From: Nevskia sp964451925
GTDB taxonomy: Bacteria > Pseudomonadota > Gammaproteobacteria > Nevskiales > Nevskiaceae
Direction: 5' to 3'
Assembly: GCA_964451925.1 (NCBI GenBank)
Contig: CAYVKA010000010.1
Location: 35,347-99,346 of the forward strand
DNA: 64,000 bases
The translations under genes and the position numbers were made by a program. Of the stretch, positions 24,683 through 32,987 are shown one piece after another. Each line of letters opens with the position of its first letter. The stretch's first letter is position 1. Below the pieces are notes generated by a model. The model searched no databases, was not told the origin of the DNA, and worked only from the letters and a program-made list of their open reading frames with translations.

Positions 24683-25567
24683 TTACGGAAGATTGACATA
24701 CGGATCGGCCTCGCCCGGCGGGCGCCGCCGGTAGCGCTTGTAGCTCCACCAATATTGTTCCGGCAGCCGCGCCACGCAGGCTTCCACGCCCTGGTTGAGC
24801 GCGGCCGGGCCCTGCTCGGGATCGTCGATGCCGGCGGGCGCGCGTTCCAGGTGGAAGCGGAAGCCGCGGCCCCAGGACAGGCGCTCGGCGCTGATGAACC
24901 ACACCGGCGCGCCGCTGCGCGCCGCCAGCTTGCCGACCAGGTCCATGGTGTTGGCCGGCACACCGAACAGCGGCGCGAACCGGGTGCCGGACTCGTCCGG
25001 CGGGTCGTGGTCGGGCAGGATGCCGACCAGCTCGCCGCGCCGGAGCGCGCCGAGCAGGGCCTTGACGCCGCCGCCGCTGGTCGGCACCGGCCTGACCGCC
25101 GGCAGCCGGCTGCGCCCCTGCAGAATCACCGCGTCGGACACGCCCTTCTGCGGCTTGTACAGCACCGTGATCGGCCCGGCCTGCGAGCAGAAGAAGCTGG
25201 CGATCTCCCAGGCGCCGAGGTGCGGCGTCAGCATGATGGCACCCTTGCCGCCCGCCACCGCGGTATGCAGCGCGCGCAAGGCCGCGGTGTCGCCGATCCA
25301 GCGGCGCAGCCGCCGCTCGCTGCCGAACCACAGCGCCGGCGCCTCGCACACCGCCTTGCCGCTCTCGATCATGCTGCGCCGGCCAATGCGGGCGCGCTCC
25401 GCCGGCGAGCGCTCCGGGAAGCACAGGTCGAGATGGCGCCGCGTCACCGCGCGCAGGCCGTTGGGCGCCAGCCACAGCACGCTGCCCAGCAGCCAGCCGA
25501 GGCCGTGCAGCAGCGGCAACGGCAGCTGGCCGAGGACGATCAGCGTCCAGCGCAGTAAAGTCGTCAT
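24683..25567 (-). CDS. LpxL/HtrB-family lipid A acyltransferase (second copy)
   Basis: 294-residue inner-membrane acyltransferase. The catalytic HX4E is His116-Glu121 in TPHLGAWE, with ILPDHDPP and the YWWSYKRYRRRPPGE C-terminal motif characteristic of the LpxL/LpxM family. A hydrophobic N-terminal segment (8-36) anchors the protein. The gene stands alone on the minus strand, bracketed by heptad palindromes R1 at its 3' end and R2 at its 5' side. With the first copy near waaA it probably completes the secondary acylation of lipid A; chain specificity is not readable. Confidence 0.88.
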   Translation of the reverse strand: MTTLLRWTLIVLGQLPLPLLHGLGWLLGSVLWLAPNGLRAVTRRHLDLCFPERSPAERARIGRRSMIESGKAVCEAPALWFGSERRLRRWIGDTAALRALHTAVAGGKGAIMLTPHLGAWEIASFFCSQAGPITVLYKPQKGVSDAVILQGRSRLPAVRPVPTSGGGVKALLGALRRGELVGILPDHDPPDESGTRFAPLFGVPANTMDLVGKLAARSGAPVWFISAERLSWGRGFRFHLERAPAGIDDPEQGPAALNQGVEACVARLPEQYWWSYKRYRRRPPGEADPYVNLP

Positions 25568-25587
25568 CCGGTAATTATCCCTCAGGC

Positions 25588-25702
25588 GGGAATCGGGAAT
25601 CGGGAATCGGGAATGGGGAATGGGGATTCGGGAATCGAAGAAACCCGGGAGCGCAAGGGATTTGGCTGCTACGATTCCCCATTCTCCATTCCCTATTCCC
25701 GC
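25588..25702. repeat. Heptad-built palindrome R2
   Basis: The left side holds seven tandem 7-bp units (25588-25636): GGGAATC three times, GGGAATG twice, GGGATTC, GGGAATC. After a 35-base centre, the right side (25672-25702) carries about four complementary units (TTCCC-type). The element fills the divergent gap between lpxL2 and dtd; its right edge is 6 bases before the GTG start of dtd, so any dtd ribosome site lies inside the repeat. Confidence 0.8.
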
Positions 25703-25708
25703 AACAAA

Positions 25709-26194
25709 GTGATCGGGCTACTGCAAAGGGTGCGGCGGGCTGCGGTGGAAGTGGCCGGCGAGACCGTCGCCGCCATCGGCCCGGGCCTGCTGGTACTGGT
25801 CGGGGTGCAGCGCGAGGATGGCGAGGCCCAAGGGCGGCGGCTGCTCGAACGCCTGCTCGGCTACCGCGTGTTTCCGGACACCGGGGGCCGCATGAACCTG
25901 AGCCTGCGCGACACCGGCGGCGGCCTGCTGCTGGTGCCGCAGTTCACCCTGGCGGCGGACACCGCCAAGGGGGCGCGGCCCAGCTTCGCCAGCGCCGCCG
26001 AACCGGCCCGCGCCAGAGCGCTGTTTGAAGCACTGGTGGCGCAAGCCCGCCAGGAATGGCCGGACAGCGGCAGCGGGGTGTTCGGCGCCGATATGCAGGT
26101 CAGCCTGGTGAATGACGGCCCGGTGACCTTCTGGCTGGAAACGGGAGGTGAGGGGCGAGAGGCGGGAAGCGCAACGGCGCCGCGGCAGGTCTGA
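25709..26194 (+). CDS. dtd: D-aminoacyl-tRNA deacylase Dtd
   Basis: Hydrolyses D-amino acids from mischarged tRNA as a homodimer. The start is the GTG giving MIGLLQRVRRAAVEV, the usual Dtd N-terminus. The cross-subunit NDGPVTFWLE (135-144) with Gly-cisPro is intact. The usual SQxTL motif reads PQFTL here (Pro77 replaces Ser). The protein is longer than usual: the last 17 residues (145-161, from TGGEGREAG) are encoded by the left arm of palindrome R3, whereas family members normally end near residue 144. Both ends of the gene abut heptad palindromes. Activity is likely, with the Ser-to-Pro change as a reservation. Confidence 0.9.
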   Translation: MIGLLQRVRRAAVEVAGETVAAIGPGLLVLVGVQREDGEAQGRRLLERLLGYRVFPDTGGRMNLSLRDTGGGLLLVPQFTLAADTAKGARPSFASAAEPARARALFEALVAQARQEWPDSGSGVFGADMQVSLVNDGPVTFWLETGGEGREAGSATAPRQV

Positions 26195-26280
26195 AGCTTG
26201 CTTGCCGTTCATGCCGCCCACGCGGCCCGAAACGGCCTTTTTTCGCTTTTGCGCCTCCCGCCTCTCGCCTCCCGCTTCCC
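26143..26280. repeat. Heptad-built palindrome R3, overlapping the 3' end of dtd
   Basis: The left arm (26143-26174) consists of units GGGAGGT, GAGGGGC, GAGAGGC, GGGAAGC then GCAA; the right arm (26247-26280) is the complement of units GGGAAGC, GGGAGGC, GAGAGGC, GGGAGGC. It has the same four-unit architecture as R1 but a different unit sequence. The left arm lies inside the dtd reading frame. The centre contains GGCC (26224-26227) / GGCC (26234-26237) followed by six T, a possible short terminator for dtd. Confidence 0.75.
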
Positions 26281-26338
26281 AATCGAGCATTATTTAGCCA
26301 TCAGGGCGGCCACGCCGCCCACCACAGAACCATTTTTC

Positions 26339-28171
26339 ATGACCTCCACCACCCAGTCCGCCGAGCGCATGCCGGCCGGCATCCCGTTCATCATCGCCAA
26401 CGAACTGGCCGAGCGCTTCTGCTACTACGGCATCAATTCGATCCTCACCGTGTACATGGTGCAGCACCTGCACTTCGGCGACGCGCAGGCCACCATCTGG
26501 CAGTCGCTGTTCAAGTTCGGCGCCTATTTCTTCCCGTTCTTCGCCGCCATCCTGGCGGATGTGTTCTGGGGCAAGTTCAAGACCATCATGTTCCTGGCGC
26601 TGTTCTACTGCGCCGGCTGCGCCGTGGTGGCCCTGGTCAGCGGGCCTTCGGCGCTGGCCTTCGGCCTGTTTCTGACCGCCTTCGGCACCGGTATCAAGTC
26701 CTGCGTCTCGACCAATGTCGGCGACCAGTTCACCGAAAAGAACCAGCACCTGATTTCCAAGGCCTTCAGCTATTTCTATTTCTCCATCAACCTGGGCTCC
26801 TCGGTCTCGATCTTCATGTGCCCGGTGTGGCTGGAGAGCTACGGCCCCAAGGTGGCATTCGGCATACCGGCGGCGATGATGCTGCTGGCCACGGCGGTGT
26901 TCTGGGCCGGCCGCACGCGCTTCACGGTGATCCCGCCGGCGATGAAACAGCGGCAGAACCGCGGCGCGCTGACCTTCGCCCTGTGCTTCGCGCCGGTGCT
27001 GGGCATCACCATGTGGGTCTGGCACGCCAGCGGCAGCACCGCCTACGCGGTGCTGGCCCTGCTGGCGCAGATGGCGCTGGTGATCTACCTGTGCCTGAAA
27101 ACCGGCCTGCGCCGGGCTTTGCCGGCGGAGCTGGTGGCTTGGCTGGAGCAGTCCTTCACCGGCGACAGCCTCAAGCTGGTGCTGAAGCTGGGCTTCATCT
27201 ACTACCTGTTCATCGCGATGTTCTGGTCGTTGTGGGAGCAGTCCAACGGCCAGACCTGGACGCTGCAGGCCACCTCGGACCTGATGGAGAAGCACCTGTT
27301 CTCCTTCCTCAAGGGCGTACCGCTGCTCGACGCGCTGTCCGGCTTCGAGATCCTGCCGGCGCAGCTCACCGTGGTCAACGGCCTGTTCATCCTGCTGATG
27401 ATCCCGATCTTCACCTTCGTGGTGTTTCCGCTGTGGCAGCGCCTGTTCAAGATCACCGCGCTGCGCAAGATCTGCGTCGGCCTGTTCGTCATCGCCACGT
27501 CGTTCCTGATCATCGCCTGGATCGAAAACCAGATCGTCCATGGCCACAGCGTCAGCGCCTGGTGGCAGATCCTGGCCTACGGCGTGCTCAGCGCCTCCGA
27601 GGTGCTGATCTCGATCACCGCGCTGGAATTCGCCTACAGCCAGGCGCCGCTGAAGATGAAGAGCTTCATGATGGCGGCGATGTACCTGTTCTCGGTCAGC
27701 GTCGGCCAGGCCTTCACGGTCGAGGTCAACACCCGCATGATCAAGCCGCTGCAGGCCACGGCGGTGCAGTCCGGCGCAGAAACCTGGGTTTCGCTGGGCG
27801 ACGTCTCCGGCATGCAGACCGGCCAGAAGATCGATTTCGACGGCGATACCGGCATGAGCATGAACGGCGATGACGGCAAGCCGACCGGCCTCGACGGCAC
27901 CTTCCTGATCGCCGAGATCGACCCCGCCGGCAAGCGCGTCAAGCTGATGGACGTGGTGCACCGCCAGCCGCTGGCCAGCAGCGGCGAATACAAACCGGCC
28001 AGCGGCAAGGTTTCGACCTATCGCCTGGTCGGCGCCATGTATTTCCTGTTCTTCGCCGCCGCCGCCGGCCTGGCCGGCTTCATCTTCATTTTCGTCAGCG
28101 GCCTGTACCGTGAGAAAATCCACGTGCGCCAGGACGATCCCGTCGCCGATGCGGCGCAAGGCGCGCTGTAA
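26339..28171 (+). CDS. POT/PTR-family proton-dependent oligopeptide transporter
   Basis: Inner-membrane importer of di/tripeptides driven by protons, 610 residues. IIANELAERFCYYGINSIL (about 16-34) contains the ExxER(F) motif of POT proteins, and KFGAYFFPFFAAILADVFWGKFK is the second family signature. About 12 membrane helices are visible. An uncommon feature is an extramembrane insertion of about 95 residues (about 465-560, with MQTGQKIDFDGDTGMSMNGDDG) before the last helix. The ATG at 26339 gives the natural start; upstream in-frame codons run through palindrome R3. The following ttcA gene is 19 bases away. Confidence 0.9.
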   Translation: MTSTTQSAERMPAGIPFIIANELAERFCYYGINSILTVYMVQHLHFGDAQATIWQSLFKFGAYFFPFFAAILADVFWGKFKTIMFLALFYCAGCAVVALVSGPSALAFGLFLTAFGTGIKSCVSTNVGDQFTEKNQHLISKAFSYFYFSINLGSSVSIFMCPVWLESYGPKVAFGIPAAMMLLATAVFWAGRTRFTVIPPAMKQRQNRGALTFALCFAPVLGITMWVWHASGSTAYAVLALLAQMALVIYLCLKTGLRRALPAELVAWLEQSFTGDSLKLVLKLGFIYYLFIAMFWSLWEQSNGQTWTLQATSDLMEKHLFSFLKGVPLLDALSGFEILPAQLTVVNGLFILLMIPIFTFVVFPLWQRLFKITALRKICVGLFVIATSFLIIAWIENQIVHGHSVSAWWQILAYGVLSASEVLISITALEFAYSQAPLKMKSFMMAAMYLFSVSVGQAFTVEVNTRMIKPLQATAVQSGAETWVSLGDVSGMQTGQKIDFDGDTGMSMNGDDGKPTGLDGTFLIAEIDPAGKRVKLMDVVHRQPLASSGEYKPASGKVSTYRLVGAMYFLFFAAAAGLAGFIFIFVSGLYREKIHVRQDDPVADAAQGAL

Positions 28172-28190
28172 GCAACCGATAGGCAGGAAC

Positions 28191-29081
28191 GTGAACGAGG
28201 CCGTAATCGAACCGATGAACCCGCCGGGCAGGGTCCGCCTGGCGCCGGAGCGCGGCGAAGCCAACAAGCTGGTCAAGCGCCTGCGCCGCCAGGTCGGCCA
28301 GGCGATCCAGGACTACGCCATGATCCGCGACGGCGACAAGGTCATGGTGTGCCTGTCCGGCGGCAAGGATTCCTACACCATGCTGGATATCCTGCTGCAG
28401 CTGCGCGAGGCGGCGCCGGTGCAGTTCGAACTGGTGGCGGTGAACCTGGACCAGAAGCAGCCGGACTTCCCCGAGCACGTGCTGCCGGATTACCTCAAGG
28501 CGCGCGGCGTGCCGTACCACATCATCGAGCAGGACACCTACTCGGTGGTCAAACGCGTCATCCCCGAAGGCAAAACCATGTGCAGCCTGTGCTCGCGCCT
28601 GCGGCGCGGCGCGCTGTACACCTATGCCGCCGAGAACGGTTTCAACAAGATCGCGCTGGGTCATCACCGCGACGACATCGTCGCCACCTTCTTCCTCAAC
28701 CTGTTCCACGGCTCCAAGCTCAAGGCGATGCCGCCCAAGCTGAAGAGCGACGACGGCCGCAACATCGTGATCCGGCCGCTGGCCTATGTGCGTGAACAGG
28801 ACATCGTGGCCTACGCCCAGCTGCGCCAGTTCCCGATCATTCCCTGCAACCTGTGCGGCTCGCAGGAGCAGCTGCAGCGCAAGCAGGTGCGGCGCATGCT
28901 GGACGAGTGGGAGAAGCAGCAGCCGGGCCGGGTGGAGAACATCTTCGGCGCGCTGCAGAACGTGGCGCCGTCGCAGCTGGCCGACGCCACGCTGTTCGAC
29001 TTCGCCGGGCTCGATGGCGGCGGCAGCGCGGCCAACTGGCTGATGCGCGGCGAGACGACAGACCCGGCGGCGGCGGAATAA
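28191..29081 (+). CDS. ttcA: tRNA 2-thiocytidine biosynthesis protein TtcA
   Basis: ATP- and Fe-S-dependent enzyme that makes 2-thiocytidine at position 32 of certain tRNAs. The PP-loop SGGKDS is at 56-61, and the cluster-binding cysteines are C131/C134 (CSLC) and C219/C222 (CNLC). GHHRDDIVATFFLN is also typical. The start was set at GTG 28191 because AGGCAGGA precedes it; the ATG at 28215 is an alternative. The 296-residue length is usual. Translation with the upstream transporter may be linked by the short gap. Confidence 0.95.
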   Translation: MNEAVIEPMNPPGRVRLAPERGEANKLVKRLRRQVGQAIQDYAMIRDGDKVMVCLSGGKDSYTMLDILLQLREAAPVQFELVAVNLDQKQPDFPEHVLPDYLKARGVPYHIIEQDTYSVVKRVIPEGKTMCSLCSRLRRGALYTYAAENGFNKIALGHHRDDIVATFFLNLFHGSKLKAMPPKLKSDDGRNIVIRPLAYVREQDIVAYAQLRQFPIIPCNLCGSQEQLQRKQVRRMLDEWEKQQPGRVENIFGALQNVAPSQLADATLFDFAGLDGGGSAANWLMRGETTDPAAAE

Positions 29082-29099
29082 GCGCAGCAGGGGCTGGCG

Positions 29100-29558
29100 A
29101 TGGCTTCAGGGAGGGTACGCCGCGGCGGCTGCGCTGCCTGGCTGCTGATCGCCACGGCGGCGCTCGGCGGCTGCGCCGGCGCGAGCTACGAACACCGGCA
29201 GCGCAGCAACGAGGCCATGAGCGCCGGCACCATCCGGTTCAAGCCGGCACCGGGCTACGAGCGGGGGCCGAGCCTGCTTGCCGGGCCGGCGCCGGTCTAC
29301 CCGATCGAAGCGGCCCTCAACGGCGACGAGGGCCTGGCCACCATCACCTTCGTCATCGGCAGGGACGGGGCGGTGCACGACCTGAAGCTGCTGAGCGCTT
29401 CGGGCAAGTACTTCGGCGACCATCTGCTGCTCGCGGCGGCGCAGTGGACCTTCGAGCCTGCGCTGCGCGACGGCGTCGCGGCGGATTACCCGGTCAGCCA
29501 TTTCACCTACCGCTATTGCCACCCGGCGCCGGGCGTGGATTCGATCTGCGATCACTGA
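29100..29558 (+). CDS. Lipoprotein with a TonB C-terminal-like domain
   Basis: 152-residue predicted lipoprotein: signal peptide with lipobox LGGC (Cys25), then a short linker and a TonB-C-type beta domain (about 62-138: PVYPIEAALNGDEGLATITFVIGRDGAVHDLKLLSASG...AAQWTFEPAL). The domain matches the energy-transducer TonB C-terminal fold by pattern (YP...A...G.V.V.F.I...G.V), but there is no proline-rich spacer or transmembrane anchor. It is therefore probably not a functional TonB. It lies 18 bases after ttcA and is convergent with the ABC permease. Confidence 0.75.
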   Translation: MASGRVRRGGCAAWLLIATAALGGCAGASYEHRQRSNEAMSAGTIRFKPAPGYERGPSLLAGPAPVYPIEAALNGDEGLATITFVIGRDGAVHDLKLLSASGKYFGDHLLLAAAQWTFEPALRDGVAADYPVSHFTYRYCHPAPGVDSICDH

Positions 29559-29564
29559 CGCCGG

Positions 29565-31118
29565 CTAATAGCTGAGCGCCTCGTCGGCGTTGCGCCGCAG
29601 CCAGGCGTAGAGCGGGCCGGCCAGCGCCACTGGCAGCAGCAGGAATGCCGCCAGCAGGTGGTAACTGGCCAGGCACCAGGCCAGTCCGCCCCAGCCGACC
29701 TGGATCGACAACGCCGCCATCGTGCGGTCCAGCGGCACGTCGCCGCGGCGCATGCGGTGGCGCACGTCCTTGCGCGAGCCGGGCAGCGGCAGCCACAGCT
29801 GGAACACGCCGGTGCTCAGCGTGCTGCCGGCGATGCACAGCAGCAGCGACAGCAGCAACCAGGGCCGCGACCCGGTGAACCAGATGGCCAGCGCCAGCGC
29901 CGTCAGCCACAGCGGCAACAGCATCACCGCCAGCTTGATGCGCCGCAGCGCGCCGCGCGGCCGCGGCGCACCGGCCAGCAGCTCGGGCATGTCCTCCGCG
30001 CACACCGCCAGCCACACCAGCGTGGCGGCCACCACGCCGGCGAGCACGGTGGCGAAGCCGGCCAGTGAGCCCTGCCGCGCCGCCTCGGACAAGCCGTTGC
30101 CACGGCGGCCGAGCAGGATGAAGGCCGGGACGAAGCCGATCAGCTGCTGCAACAGCGTCGACAGCAGCTGCGGATCGCGCACCACCAGGCGCCACTCCTT
30201 GACGAACATCACGCGCCACAAGCCGGTGCGGAACGGCCGCGCGCTCAAGCCGGAGGCACGGCTCCCGGCAACGCCCGCCGCGTGGCGCAGCGCATAGGCG
30301 AACGCACGCGGCAGCAGCACCGCCGCAAGGGCGAAACACAGCCCGGCCAGTGCCAGGCACAGGCACAGCGGGCCGGCCTCACCGCGCGCGGCGCGGGCCG
30401 GCCACCAGAGCCAGCTGTCCGGCGCCGCCAGCGGCGCGCTCGCCAGCCAGTGGCCGATCGCCCCGCTCAGTTGATTCTTGCGCTCCTCGCCGAGCAGCCT
30501 GGGGCCTTGCAGCGCAAGCAGGAAGGCGATGCCGAACAACAGGCTCAGGCTCAGCGCCACGGTGCGCGCGCGGCGCGGGCCGAAAGCGCGCACCAGCAGG
30601 ATGGTCAGGCCCAGGCCGGCGGCCGCGGCCAGCAGGCCCAGCGCCAGCGCCATCGGGTAGGCGGCGAGCCAGCGCGGGCTGTCGAGGAACACCGCGACGT
30701 CGGCGGCGGGCAGCAGCAGCATCGCCGGGAAGGCGACGGCCTGCGCCGCGATGCTCAGGCAGCGCGCGGTGAACACGCGGCGCACCGGCAACGGCGAGGC
30801 GCACAGCAGGTCGAGGTCGCTGCGCACGAACAGCAGGTTGACAGCGGTGGCCAGGGCCACGCTGACGGCGGTGAGTAGCGAGACGCACAGCACCAGGCTC
30901 AGCGCCAGCAGCTGCATCGGCGGCCCGGGATGCGCGGCCCGCGCCAGGTAGACGAAGCTGCCGCCCATGCCATGCAGCAGCACCCCCATCAGCAACAGGT
31001 TCACGCCCATGCGCACGGCGCCGATGGAACGCCCGCGGCTGAAGCGCGCGGCGTAGCCGCGCCAGGCCAGACGCAGTTCCCAGCGCAGCAGCCAGCCCAG
31101 GCTGCCCGGCCGCAGCAT
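29565..31118 (-). CDS. ABC exporter permease (multi-helix, ABC-2-like)
   Basis: Integral membrane protein of 517 residues with about 12 predicted helices. The N-terminal WLLRWELRLAWRG and the mid-protein WRVMFVKEWRLVVRDPQLLSTLLQQLIGF segment look like two coupling regions, suggesting two fused six-helix halves. Its ATG overlaps the stop of the ATPase gene in a TGATG junction (31116-31120). The substrate is unknown. Very high Leu/Ala/Arg content is in line with the surrounding genes. Confidence 0.78.
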   Translation of the reverse strand: MLRPGSLGWLLRWELRLAWRGYAARFSRGRSIGAVRMGVNLLLMGVLLHGMGGSFVYLARAAHPGPPMQLLALSLVLCVSLLTAVSVALATAVNLLFVRSDLDLLCASPLPVRRVFTARCLSIAAQAVAFPAMLLLPAADVAVFLDSPRWLAAYPMALALGLLAAAAGLGLTILLVRAFGPRRARTVALSLSLLFGIAFLLALQGPRLLGEERKNQLSGAIGHWLASAPLAAPDSWLWWPARAARGEAGPLCLCLALAGLCFALAAVLLPRAFAYALRHAAGVAGSRASGLSARPFRTGLWRVMFVKEWRLVVRDPQLLSTLLQQLIGFVPAFILLGRRGNGLSEAARQGSLAGFATVLAGVVAATLVWLAVCAEDMPELLAGAPRPRGALRRIKLAVMLLPLWLTALALAIWFTGSRPWLLLSLLLCIAGSTLSTGVFQLWLPLPGSRKDVRHRMRRGDVPLDRTMAALSIQVGWGGLAWCLASYHLLAAFLLLPVALAGPLYAWLRRNADEALSY

Positions 31119-31876
31119 CAGCCGTCCTGCCGGGCGGTGAGGTCGAGGAACACGTCCTCCAGCGTGCCGCCGCCGTCGCCGCGCAGCGCGCGCAGCTGGT
31201 CGAGGGTGCCCTCGGCGATGAGCCGGCCGCCGGCGATGATGCCGATGCGTTCGGCCAGCCGCTCCGCCACTTCCAGGATATGCGTGGTCAGCACCACGCT
31301 GGCGCCCTGCCGCACGATGTCCTTGAGCAGATCCTTGACCTGGCGCGCCGCCGCCGCGTCGAGGCCGGTCAGCGGCTCGTCCAGGATCAGCAGGCGCGGC
31401 CGGTGCAGCAGCGCGCCCGCCAGCGCCAGCTTCTGCCGCATGCCCTTGGAATAGGTCTCGGTGTAGGCGCCGCGCTGCTGCCACAGGCCCAGCCATTGCA
31501 GCAGCTGCTGCGCCCGGTGCTGCGCCTCGGCGGCGTCCATGCCCCACAGCCCGGCGACGAATTCCAGGTATTCCAGGCCGCGCAGCTTGTCATACAGCAG
31601 CGGCTCGTCCGGCACCCAGGCCAGCGGGCGCTTGGCCCGCTCCGGCTCGGCTGTCATGTCCACGCCCAGGATGCGCACCGCGCCCGCGTCCGGACGCAGC
31701 AGTCCGGCCACCATGCGCAGCGTGGTGGTCTTGCCGGCGCCATTGGGGCCGAGCAGCGCGTAGAACTCGCCCGGGCGGATGCTCAGGCTCAGCCCCTGTA
31801 CCGCGTGGTTCTCGCCGAAGCGCTTGTCCAGGTTGAGCAACTGCAGCGCGGGGACCGGTTCTGCTGCGGCGTCCAT
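31118..31876 (-). CDS. ABC transporter ATP-binding protein
   Basis: 252-residue ATPase pairing with the adjacent permease. Walker A LLGPNGAGKTTT (41-52), signature YSKGMRQKLALAGALL and Walker B LLILDEPLTGLD are intact. The Q-loop position reads WVPDEPLLYDK, a variant seen in drug- or antibiotic-exporter type ATPases where Gln is not obvious. The C-terminus ends in a typical LEDVFLDLT motif. The pair forms a two-gene operon divergent from the GumN gene (108 bases between starts). The exported compound is unknown. Confidence 0.87.
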   Translation of the reverse strand: MDAAAEPVPALQLLNLDKRFGENHAVQGLSLSIRPGEFYALLGPNGAGKTTTLRMVAGLLRPDAGAVRILGVDMTAEPERAKRPLAWVPDEPLLYDKLRGLEYLEFVAGLWGMDAAEAQHRAQQLLQWLGLWQQRGAYTETYSKGMRQKLALAGALLHRPRLLILDEPLTGLDAAAARQVKDLLKDIVRQGASVVLTTHILEVAERLAERIGIIAGGRLIAEGTLDQLRALRGDGGGTLEDVFLDLTARQDG

Positions 31877-31984
31877 GGGCTCGGGTCGGGCATTCCTTGC
31901 GGCTATGGCGGCACCGCCCCGCCATCCGGCCGCGAACTATAGAATGGCGCTCCCGACAGGCCCCCGGAGGGCCGGAGATTTGCG

Positions 31985-32929
31985 ATGAGTCGCCGCGGTC
32001 TGCTGTGCTGCCTGCTGCTGTTTTGTACGACATTTGCCGTGGCCAGCGCCAGCGCAGACGCCGATGCGCCGTTCCTGTGGCAGGTGCAGGGCCCGAAGAC
32101 CACGCATTACCTGCTCGGCTCGGTGCACCTGCTGCCGCAGGGCGCGGACGAGCTGCCGGCGGGCATCCAGGACGCCTATGACGCCAGCGACGGCGTGGTG
32201 TTCGAGACCGACATCGGCGCCATCGAGCAGCCGCAGGTGCAGATCGCCCTGCTGGCGGCGGCGCGCTCGCAGCAGGGCCTGAAGGCGGAGATCGGCGAGC
32301 AGATGTACGCGCAGCTGGTGCGCCACGCGGCGCGCATCGGCATGCCGGTGTCGGCCTGCGACCCGTTCCGGCCCTGGTTCTGCGCCATGACCATCGAGGT
32401 GTTCAGCTACCGCAAGGCCGGCTTCAGCGGCGACAACGGCATCGACAAGCAGATTTACGGCTGGGCCCGCGAGGACGGCAAGGAGCTGCGCTGGCTGGAG
32501 CCGCCGACGGCGCATATCGGCCTGTTCACCGGCATGAGCGCGGCGCTGTCGCGCGAATTCCTGGCCTCGGCCATGGACGACAGCGCCGGTGACGGCGGCG
32601 ACGATCCGGCCGAGCTGCTGCATGCCTGGAAGAGCAACGACGTCGGCGCCATCGAATCGCTCGACCGGCAGCTCAAGGCCGGCTACCCCGGCGTCTACGA
32701 GCGCCTGCTGACCGAGCGCAACCGCGCCTGGATGCCGCAGCTCAAGCGTCTGCTCGACAGCGGCGCGCCGCAGCTGGTTGTGGTGGGCGCCGCCCATCTG
32801 GTCGGGCCCGACGGGGTGGTCGCCATGCTGCGTGCCCGCGGCTACAAGGTGCGGCCTTATGTGGCCGTGGAGTCGCAGCTGATGACCATGAACCGGCCGC
32901 CGCTGCTCAGCGCCGCGCTGCACCGATAG
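31985..32929 (+). CDS. TraB/GumN-family protein
   Basis: Predicted exported protein of 314 residues: signal peptide 1-24, then the GumN/TraB domain. HYLLGSVHLLP (41-51) and VVVGAAHLVGPDGVV (about 261-275) contain the two GxxH motifs that define the family, thought to bind metal in a Tiki-like fold. PAGIQDAYDASDGVVFETDI is also typical. Despite the GumN name, involvement in xanthan-like polysaccharide synthesis is not implied; a protease-like role is suspected from the Tiki relationship. It lies 58 bases upstream of tamA. Confidence 0.87.
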   Translation: MSRRGLLCCLLLFCTTFAVASASADADAPFLWQVQGPKTTHYLLGSVHLLPQGADELPAGIQDAYDASDGVVFETDIGAIEQPQVQIALLAAARSQQGLKAEIGEQMYAQLVRHAARIGMPVSACDPFRPWFCAMTIEVFSYRKAGFSGDNGIDKQIYGWAREDGKELRWLEPPTAHIGLFTGMSAALSREFLASAMDDSAGDGGDDPAELLHAWKSNDVGAIESLDRQLKAGYPGVYERLLTERNRAWMPQLKRLLDSGAPQLVVVGAAHLVGPDGVVAMLRARGYKVRPYVAVESQLMTMNRPPLLSAALHR

Positions 32930-32987
32930 AGGCCGCGCCCCGGGAATTCACCGGCGCCGCCGCCGGCCTCACGTATCATGCGCGGGC

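Noticed and set aside
26198..26338. N-terminal extension of the POT transporter
   Set aside because: The extra in-frame codons lie within palindrome R3 and give no family sequence; the ATG at 26339 starts the recognised domain.
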